DNA of 24,873 nucleotides from Amphimedon queenslandica (Eukaryota; Porifera; Demospongiae; Haplosclerida; Niphatidae): the NCBI RefSeq assembly GCF_000090795.2, contig NW_003546843.1, positions 8,410 through 33,282 on the forward strand. The letters run 5' to 3'. The notes below the pieces were generated by a model, which did not search any database, had not been told where the DNA came from, and saw nothing but the letters and a program-made list of their open reading frames with translations. Shown one piece after another: positions 18,280 to 24,873 of the stretch (positions are counted from its first letter, which is position 1; every line of letters starts with the position of its first letter). The position numbers and the translations under genes are program-made.

Positions 18280-18668
18280 ACTATTACTGTTACTACTTGT
18301 AATATTGTTATGAAAATTATTAGTCAAATAAGTAATGAATTATTTTAACAATAATTATTACTCTAAAAATGAAGTTGTATAATCATCAATGGACACATTA
18401 TTGATATTCAATAATAATAGAAGAGACACAATTTAGACGCTCAGGAGCTTTATGTCCTTGCAGATATATTAATTTTTTTCAGAAACTGTGTGACCGAAAA
18501 CTTGAGAAAGACAAAGGTTAGGAGAAAACACTATTTTTTGCAGTTCCTTTTTCTCATTTGGTGTTATGCTACTTAGTTCAATTTTATAACCTACTTTGCA
18601 CATAGATTTGCAATTTTTGTCTTAAAATGAAAGAAGTGTATAATAGATACTTTTATAACAGAGAAAAT
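18280..18668. other. AT-rich stretch without a recognised gene
   Basis: Nothing recognisable is visible on either strand between the DIRS element and the small inverted-repeat element. The 93-codon minus-strand frame at 18046-18327 mostly reads through the B2/A2 repeats. Confidence 0.5.
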
Positions 18669-18904
18669 GTGACCATAATTGACAAAAGGTACCTAATGGC
18701 GAATTTTAAAATTCATCATTATAATGAAAAATATCAACCTGTGAGTGCTCTGTTAGACAACCATTGGTTCTAAAAGTTACATAGTAAGTTTTTGCATCCT
18801 CTTGAGTAATTTTTTGATAAGTGGAGCTCAGGAAGTTGGATTTTTTAGGCTATAAAGACCAATTTTCCTATCCGCCATAAGGTACATTTGTCAATTATGG
18901 TCAC
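18669..18904. mobile_element. 236-bp inverted-repeat element (MITE)
   Basis: The left end starts GTGACCATAATTGACAAAAG and the right end, reverse-complemented, starts GTGACCATAATTGACAAATG. They remain alike for 32-33 bp, to ATGGCG, with about three differences. AAAT flanks both sides (18665-18668 and 18905-18908), possibly a 4-bp duplication, though the site is AT-rich. There is no coding capacity. It lies about 80 bp beyond the 3' end of the minus-strand relic gene. Confidence 0.78.
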
Positions 18905-18985
18905 AAATATAAATGTTGCCTGTTAATTTCAATAAAAATGATTTGTTCAGTTCCTTATTATAGTGCTTACAATAGCATTAATTAC

Positions 18986-19368
18986 TTAATCTTGATCTCT
19001 AATTTTCTTATATTGTTCCTTTAAGTGATCAATAGTTGCTTTGCAAAAGCAGTTTGATGCAGTCATTGTAAAAGCAAAAAGTATTATTGACTCTTTCAGG
19101 ATGAAGTCTTTCCATGCAATGAATTTTCTTTGGTTATTTGGATCCTTCTGTTTTGTTGTGTGCCATGGCTTCGAATATGTCCCTTCAAGCCATTCAATTT
19201 CAATTCTGTTTTCTTCTATTTCCAATACTCTGGCAATAAGTGGCTCTAATTCACTGTTTTCCCAAGTGACTGCTACTAAATGTCCCTGTTGCAGGGCTGC
19301 AGTATCAGAAACTGCCATGACTTCTCTCGTTAATCTAAATGGTGCTCTGTAGCTACCAGTGTACACCT
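18986..19368 (-). pseudogene. 3' exon of the DUF7869-like gene
   Basis: This 126-codon open frame is the longest intact part of the minus-strand gene. It begins after an AG acceptor (TTTATAG, then GTGTACACTGG) and ends at the TAA/TGA near 18986. Content: RAPFRLTREVMAVSD, GHLVAVTWENSELEP, LIARVLEIEENRIEIEWLEG, KPWHTTKQKDPNNQRKFIAW, then a hydrophobic helix and DHLKEQYKKI. The middle resembles the small beta-barrel that closes proteins of this family. The CCTAAATTTAGG palindrome occurs twice in the intron upstream (near 19404-19450). Confidence 0.7.
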
Positions 19369-20318
19369 ATAAATGTTGATATTGATCATGCATATGCATT
19401 TACCTAAATTTAGGTTTGCATGTACTACACAAGTTTGCCTAAATTTAGGTTCAGCAAAATTTAAATGAATGGCCTATGCATTCTGAACACACACAACAAT
19501 GCAAAAACCATAAATTTAGGCTTCCATTTAAAATAATTTGTATTTAACAACTTGTAAATTCAAGCACGTCTGATCTTTAATTGTATACAAAAAATACATA
19601 AGGGTTTACTGCTTACTTCACATTCTTGATCGTGATCAAAGTGTTAGAACAGTTTCAGGCATTGCGAGATTTGTTGAATTTGAATTCCCAGTAAGAAGAT
19701 TTAAGTTCCGTAATGAATTTGAAGATGCCTGTACAAAGTATGTGAAAATTTTAAGTCAAAAATCTTGCCAGTTTGTCGAAGCAGAATCTAAAATCCAATC
19801 CTTATACTTAGGAATGACTATAAGAAAATTGTCATTCTTTTCTCCAATTGGTACAACTGCTTGTGGTATGCTGTCTTCATTGGGGATACCCTATGTAACC
19901 AGTGACATCTATAAATATATGCCTTTAGTTTCATTATTGTACATTTAGTATCTTTATTGCACTTGTATCTTGGAACCATGATGAATCACTCCAGTTTTTG
20001 TAGTAGAGTAGCACTTCATGGCCACTTTTAATAAATTTAAAGCAATGAGGAGCTGTGTGACCATGAATATCTTCAATATGAGGTAGTAAACAAGATTTGA
20101 CATCATAAACTCCTTCTAATAGCTAAGCAAAGGGTGTAGGTGTATAAATTTGCTTTGTCTCAGAAAATAGATCTATTTGCATGAATCTAATGACCATGAC
20201 AAGTTTTCTTACATGGCAATGATTTGGCACCTTTTTTTCTCAGTCTTGTAGCAACTCTTGAAAATAATTGATCAATGTCTTCATGAGTATGGCCCACAGG
20301 TAAAAAATTCACTCGAAC

Positions 20319-20453
20319 CTTTGGACATGAACAAAATTATCATACAATATTTATTTCATAATATTGTACAACAATATACATAATATTATGAATAATATTA
20401 TGCATTGTAATTCAATTTTAAAAAGCTAGATGTATGTTATTATACACTTTTAC
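20319..20453 (-). other. 135-bp intron before the LPVGHTHEDID exon
   Basis: On the minus strand the donor is GTAAAAGTG after codons that read GIFNK in one frame, and the acceptor is TTCATGTCCAAAG just before GTTCGAGTGAATTTTTTACC. The inside is AT-rich with TATTATGAATAATATTATG-like inverted pieces. The upstream coding frame is shifted by one just before the donor. Confidence 0.6.
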
Positions 20454-20985
20454 TTTATTAAAAATTCCAAATTGATCATGAATGGCACAAAATGCAATAT
20501 GAATTTATTCTTATTTTCTCGTGCTGTGTTGTCAAGCTGTGAAGACAATATCTGGAAGCACTCTTTGTTGCTAAATCCAATAGTACTTCATAAAGTATAG
20601 TAGCTGTTAATTTGCTGTCATGTGGCCACTGAAGAAGGTCATAATAACAATAGCGAAGCTTTCCCTGGTGTGATCTTGTATGTACTAACACTCCAGTCAA
20701 GTGTGTTTTCAGTCATTGTAGTGGCTGGCTTGATTTAATCTCTACATAGACAAGGCATGTTGGTTTTACTTTGATCCATTCCATCTATTATTATTGTGAC
20801 ATATTTCTCTGGACTTGATCTCGTTTTTTGTCGGTGAAGAGAATATTTTTTCCTTTCTTGTCTATTGAAAATGATGTACTGTGCCTTTTATATTGTTCTT
20901 CATAAGCACTTCTGACTAAATTCACTCATTTGTGACGTTCATTTGCCATTTTAGTACAAGTGTCATATTTACTGAACATGCTCCG

Positions 20986-21037
20986 CTGAAAAAGTACAAA
21001 AATAATGTTGAAAAGTGTTAACAAAAATTATACTTAC
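20986..21037 (-). other. 52-bp intron in the DUF7869-like gene
   Basis: On the minus strand the donor is GAA then GTAAGTATAA (close to consensus), and the acceptor is TACTTTTTCAG then CGGAGC. It joins VIIPE to RSMFSKYDTC in frame, which is how relatives of this family read across that point. Confidence 0.75.
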
Positions 21038-22076
21038 TTCAGGTATGATTACATTACGTAATTCACTCCCCCATAACTTATAGAAGTACGATTGTGATAT
21101 AATCTGACAAACATGCTCATTTTGTTCCATAAGATGAGACTTCATTTTCAGATAAATGTCATGCTTTGTCAGGAAACGAGGCAAGTGAATTTTTTCTGTG
21201 TGCCATGTGATCTATCATATTGAAGTATCGTCCCATCCAGGCTTTGGCATCTGAGACTTTATCAGCCTCTCTTCGTGATCTTTTTTTTGCTTTCAAGTTG
21301 ATTACCCCTTCCATGTATTGTCGATAGATGCATTTATACCTTTTGTCAGAAATGCTGAGTACATGTTTATAGGCCTTAGTACACAAACTTTGACCCTCAA
21401 GCATGTGCTTACTATAATTACTGAGCTCAAAAGAAGTCAGTAGAAATTGATTCTGATCGAAATTTGTTCTGACAGCAAATCGTTGCTTTCTTTGCTCAAT
21501 GATAAAAACTGGATAAAACTAGTGTACAAGCATTTGAGCGGCAATGCTTTGAAAATGGCTCTCAAATAGATGATGGTGGTCCCCTATTTTGCTCATGTTG
21601 CTGTGTGTTAGTCTGTATGCTGCTTGAACAAGTAGATATGTCCACCTCATCTAGATCTAGACACAATCTTTTGGAAGATGACACCAATTCTTCAGAGTCT
21701 GTAGAATCATATTCAGCTTCACTATCATGGTTTCTGGGCCACCGACAAGCTTGATTGCTTAGAGAAGTAGATGTTGCATGAACTTCAGATGCCTTATTTG
21801 GAGTGAGTAAAAGCAAGGAACAGTCTTCGTTAGTCTAGTGTCACTAAAGTTAATCAGATAGTGATTGTACATGCTTGTTTACCTCAATAACCTCACTGTC
21901 ACTGTTGTACTGATCGTTTTCAAGAACAATTGATGCAGGTATACTTGGTGGGAAAATCACTGCTGGCTCTATATCTTTGAATATCGTCAGAGATGAAGAA
22001 GAATTATGAGATTCATCTTCAAAGATTAAGAGAGAATCAGGAGACTGAGGAGAGCTGTGAACCAAAGCCATTTGTG

Positions 22077-22138
22077 TGGAAGCTGAATTAAGGTGGGCGG
22101 AATCCAGTGGAAGCTGAATTAAGGTGGGCGGAATCCAG
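22077..22138. repeat. Exact 31-bp tandem duplication
   Basis: Two perfect adjacent copies starting TGGAAGCTGAATTAAGGTGG lie at 22077-22107 and 22108-22138. They fall in the first open segment of the minus-strand gene. Because 31 is not a multiple of three, the two copies are read in different frames. Perfect identity suggests a recent event. Confidence 0.9.
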
Positions 22139-22155
22139 CCTATGACATTGCCCAC

Positions 22156-22270
22156 ATATATTGACTGTAACCATAGAGATACTGCTCTAAGTAGGTGCTC
22201 ATTCAGCCTCGCTGGACTCCACTATTACTTTCTGAGTCTCTGTCTTGCTGTTTAATGCTGATCGGTACTT
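22156..22270. promoter_or_regulatory. Putative divergent promoter region
   Basis: This 115-bp gap separates the 5' end of the minus-strand DUF7869-like relic from the ATG of the plus-strand gene. The layout implies promoters for both sides. I see no clear TATA box; the assignment rests only on gene orientation. Confidence 0.35.
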
Positions 22271-24873
22271 ATGCCTTCACTCAAGACATGGCATTATGAA
22301 GCATTAGGTGGTACAAAGGTACTCTGTAATGGAAAGCCTTTATTTAACAAGTGGGGCAGTGAACGAGGCTACATAAAGGCGCTGAGAGTACCGAACAATG
22401 TTAGCGCATGTGCTCCAGCAGAAAAATTTATAGTCAATGCCATTCAGGTATAATATTTTGTACTAGAACATTCATTAAAACAATATTTCATATGTCATGG
22501 GAATGTAGATGTTGTATTGAACAGAGGAGATTTTCAGTGGAATAAAAATGAGTTTTGTGGACATTTCAAGGGTTCAAATGATGCCTGCCAATTTATAGTT
22601 ACTTAAAATAGATTTACTAGATATGACTCTAACAGTGGGAAATTTGTCTACTTTAGCGATGGCGACTGGTTAACTCCTTCCAATTCTGACAGTGTTGCAA
22701 GCAATTCACAACGGACAGAGACAGACAATGCTGAAACATTAATAACTTCCCCCACTTGTATTGCCACTAGTGGACGTAAAAGAAATAATGAGGGAAAGAT
22801 AGTTCACAATAATTTAATGGATGACTAAATTGAAGAAGCAAGTAGGTTCGTATAAAATCAAAAATTATGCTGCTATGAATTAGAAATGTACAAATTATTA
22901 TAAATTTTATTAACTGCATCACTTTAGGTTTATTGAAGTCACCTGTATTGGCTCTGCAAGAGGCTAAAGCTGAATCAGATCTACTGATACAATATTTTTG
23001 TCCCACTTAAAAAAAGAATTAAGGAAGATCATGCTGGACCTGGCGTTGCTCCTTTAGCTGTGGTATGTATTAGTGTTAAAATCAGCAGTTTCTTAGAAAA
23101 GTGGCTCTCTGTTTACAAGTATGAAGTACTGGGACGTCAGCATGCTGCATTAGCAAAGAAAGATTTATTGAAAGAGAATCCAGCAAACTCTTTTTTCTTA
23201 GACGTTTGGGCTGAAGTTTATGTCGGATTGACATCAGATGAGGCACTACATTTAGGATCTAGGCATAATAAAAATGGCCACTTTATTCATAAAATGACTC
23301 ATCGGATTATGTAAGTCTTTCCGCTAATTGTGTGTGTATATCAAAATTAATTTAATTTTTTTGTCCTTAAATAATAGGATGAAACTTGTCGCAGTAAGCT
23401 GTTTACAATGAATGGTATAAAACCAGGCGCAGAAATTAATCCCTCCCCAAGCATTGAGTAGAAGCAAGTTTGCAATCACTGCATTTTACCTCAGGTGTAT
23501 CATGTGGTAACACTAAAAGTATAATATGGTTTGTGATATTCTTCAAGCCCTGGTACCTCTAAAATTTTGTTTGTTTAAAGAATTTAGATTCAATGTTTTC
23601 ACTATTCTTTCATGCAATTATTTCTATACAATATTATCTTAGTAGTAATCTTACCTGTATTTTATACCTGGTCTATTTCATAGCCTCAAATCTTCATTGT
23701 TTAAAATGTTATGAATTTCATAATTATAAAAATTTTTGTAATATTTATTTGATATAAAATTAATGATAGTGATTTTGCAATAAAATTAATTCAACACGAA
23801 TAAACAAGCTATGGGATAATTTGTTATCAAATTTTTACCTTGTCTACATGTACATTCTACAGTACCATGCTATCATGAGTACAGAACGTACATGCATGCA
23901 TGTATGACTTACAGCTTGTTTTTTCTGGAACATTTTTAGTGTGTATTGTGTAGATTTGACATAATTACAATACACTTTGAACATTTAGGTATATTCATAC
24001 ATTTCATAACTAATATTAATTATTATTCGTTTAATCATTAGGAGATGTCTAGGTCACAGAAAGATAACATATTTGCTCAGTCATCATTGAAGGAACTGGT
24101 TTGGAGTCTTTTTGTCCAGATTATTGATGATTTTGAAGATGGGCGACTGAAAGACCAGAAACTTTCAAGAAAGCAAATTACATGCAAGCCAGAGTTTTGC
24201 CAGCAGTATATTCAACCCATTCAAAGTTTACCAACCAATTTTCAATTGAGAAGCTACAGCTTGTAGCTGATAAGAAATACCTCTGTCACAGTTAAAGGAA
24301 GAAAGTCTTAAGTTTAGAATTATGGAGGCAATCAAGAAGCATTTTGAAGTGTAACTATTGTGTCATCATGGGACGAAGCTGTTCAGCGATTTCCAAGTCA
24401 TTCATCTCCATTGTTCTGGAGTCATTTTGTCATCTCTATTTTCAAAAACTATTTCACAGTCTTTCATTAGTTTTTGTCAATAAGCTTTGCAGCAGGAATC
24501 AATAACTGACAGCAGTGATCACCTAGCTCGGAATGATGTACTTGCTTTTGTAGTCAAGGTCAGTTTTAAGGACGCGACATGGGACAAAATTACATCTCTT
24601 GGACATGAAAAATTTATGGGTGCCCATCTTTCATTAGTGAAACTGAAAAAGGTTTATTCATACAAATTATTAAAATTTATTACTATAGTTTAATAGAAAA
24701 GAAGTCATGATGAAATCAAGCAACTTATTTACATTAATAGACAAATTAATACTTTACCAGAATGATCAGTTGCTGTCTACCATTTTGTAGTTCTTTGTGA
24801 TATTTCAGTTGCTACTTTGGTTGGAGAAATGATGAAAGACTGCTTTAGCAAAGTGACAACATTATATTCATTC
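22271..24873 (+). pseudogene. Multi-exon gene of unrecognised family, continues past right edge
   Basis: The first exon (22271-22447) starts with ATG, reads MPSLKTWHYEALGG and FNKWGSERGYIKALRVPNN, and ends at CAG before GTATAAT. A middle part near 22510-22850 has GDFQWNKNEFCGHFKGSND and a Ser/Thr-rich linker with RKRNNEGK, plus stops. Then come LALQEAKAESDLLIQYF and, after a frameshift near 23010, RIKEDHAGPGVAPLAV continuing into a well preserved exon to 23310 (EVLGRQHAALAKKDLLKENP, FFLDVWAEVYVGLTSDEA, LGSRHNKNGHFIHKMTH). After an intron (23311-23377) come TCRSKLFTMNGIKPGAE and a CNHCILPQ cysteine pair. The exon at 24042 has QKLSRKQITCKPEFCQQYIQ and SSWDEAVQRFPSHSSPLFWS. The last part (24487-24690) has SSDHLARNDVLAFVV and LGHEKFMGAHLSLVKL. 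I associate similar strings with repetitive uncharacterised proteins of sponges and corals; function unknown. Frameshifts and stops indicate decay, and the 3' end lies outside the window. Confidence 0.65.
23060..23310 (+). pseudogene. Best preserved exon portion of the right-edge gene
   Basis: About 84 codons are open here, and the frame extends upstream through RIKEDHAGPGVAPLAV. The donor is ATTAT then GTAAGTC. One base appears missing just before it: comparing with the next exon (GATGAAACTTGTCGC), restoring one G would give an uninterrupted THRDY-like reading into DETCRSKL. It is predicted to be soluble and alpha-helical, with no membrane segments. Confidence 0.65.

Larger units (their letters stand above)
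18986..22155 (-). pseudogene. Multi-exon transposase-like gene (DGMDQ / DNTARENKN / LPVGHTHEDID family, DUF7869-like)
   Basis: Read on the minus strand from 22155 down. First is a Ser/Asp/Glu-rich N-terminus (22155-21850 and 21816-21562, the latter with DSEAEYDSTDSEEL). Next is an exon at about 21480-21038 with NYSKHMLEGQSLC, a basic KAKKRSRREADK, DAKAWMGRYFN and, after a frameshift near 21185, IHLPRFLTKHDIYLKM, QSYFYKLWGSE and NVIIPE. An intron (21037-20986) follows. The next exon holds KYDTCTKMA, EKYVTIIIDGMDQSKTNMP (about 20820-20760), LKTHLTGVLVHTRSHQGKL (about 20710-20655) and QLDNTARENKNKF (about 20545-20505). An intron (20453-20319) follows, then RVNFLPVGHTHEDIDQLFSR (20316-20257) and HGHTAPHCFKFIKSG. 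The last exon (about 19368-18986) has EPLIARVLEIEENRIEIEWL, a Tudor/chromo-like small beta domain. The acidic motifs suggest an RNase H-fold (DDE-like) core, by inference. Several frameshifts and stops make this copy dead. The DUF7869 link is from memory. Confidence 0.8.

Noticed and set aside
12276..18285. CTATT flanking both ends of the DIRS element as a target duplication
   Set aside because: Tyrosine-recombinase elements normally make no duplication, the match is only 5 bp in AT-rich DNA, and it is not exactly adjacent on the right.
19041..19352. 103-codon plus-strand frame with a hydrophobic start
   Set aside because: It is antisense to the minus-strand 3' exon, which carries the recognisable domain.
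19742..19948. 68-codon plus-strand frame
   Set aside because: No motif, no ATG start, and it lies inside the minus-strand gene; the minus strand also has a 45-codon open segment there. The coding strand of this piece is undecided, so it is not called as a gene.
1..24873. CRISPR array in the tandem repeat region, or bacterial operons
   Set aside because: The repeat array has no unique spacers of constant length; genes are interrupted by GT..AG introns and all families are eukaryotic mobile-element types.

Overview
This window looks like repeat-dominated metazoan (invertebrate) DNA, not bacterial. It is AT-rich. Its genes are split by very short GT..AG introns (about 50-135 bp). It also holds a DIRS-type tyrosine-recombinase retrotransposon, several miniature inverted-repeat elements and relics of transposon-encoded proteins. 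This mix, especially the short introns and the protein families, reminds me of marine sponge or cnidarian genomes; a demosponge is my best guess but is not proven. I see no intact host gene. Almost every coding region is a decayed mobile-element gene with frameshifts and stops. Layout: bases 1-38 hold a short CCCTAAA telomere-like run, followed by AT-rich DNA. Bases 1440-3597 (+) hold a decayed multi-exon gene of a transposon-like family (motifs MKPKPDLC, CGIFGVCC, DNCTGQ, and a C-terminal zinc knuckle). One exon is interrupted by a 757-bp element flanked by TTAA. Fragments of that element recur at 4459 and 10991. Bases 4985-8535 are a tandem array of about 20 units (roughly 90-115 bp), each with an (AAT/AAC)n microsatellite. 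Three different inverted-repeat elements sit inside the microsatellite parts, and one of them carries tRNA-like Pol III A and B boxes. Bases 11313-11949 (+) are exon relics of another mobile-element protein. Bases 12281-18279 are a DIRS-order retrotransposon with the full A1-[ORFs]-B1-A2-B2 split direct repeat layout: gag-like region, reverse transcriptase, RNase H and tyrosine recombinase. It is inactivated by frameshifts, stops, loss of the recombinase HxxR arginine, and a 254-bp element with a 10-bp target duplication. Bases 18669-18904 are a 236-bp inverted-repeat element. Bases 22155-18986 (-) hold a multi-exon relic with the motif set IIDGMDQSKT / LDNTARENKNK / LPVGHTHEDIDQ, which I link to the family often annotated as DUF7869. 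From 22271 to beyond the right edge (+) runs a second multi-exon gene of an unrecognised family. The two diverge from a gap of about 115 bp, which suggests one two-gene mobile element. How it works together: the window is best read as nested layers of insertion. Older transposon genes were interrupted by a TTAA element, a satellite array was used as a landing zone by small inverted-repeat elements, and a DIRS element was later hit by its own insertion. The two divergent genes at the right are the best candidate for a poorly described system.
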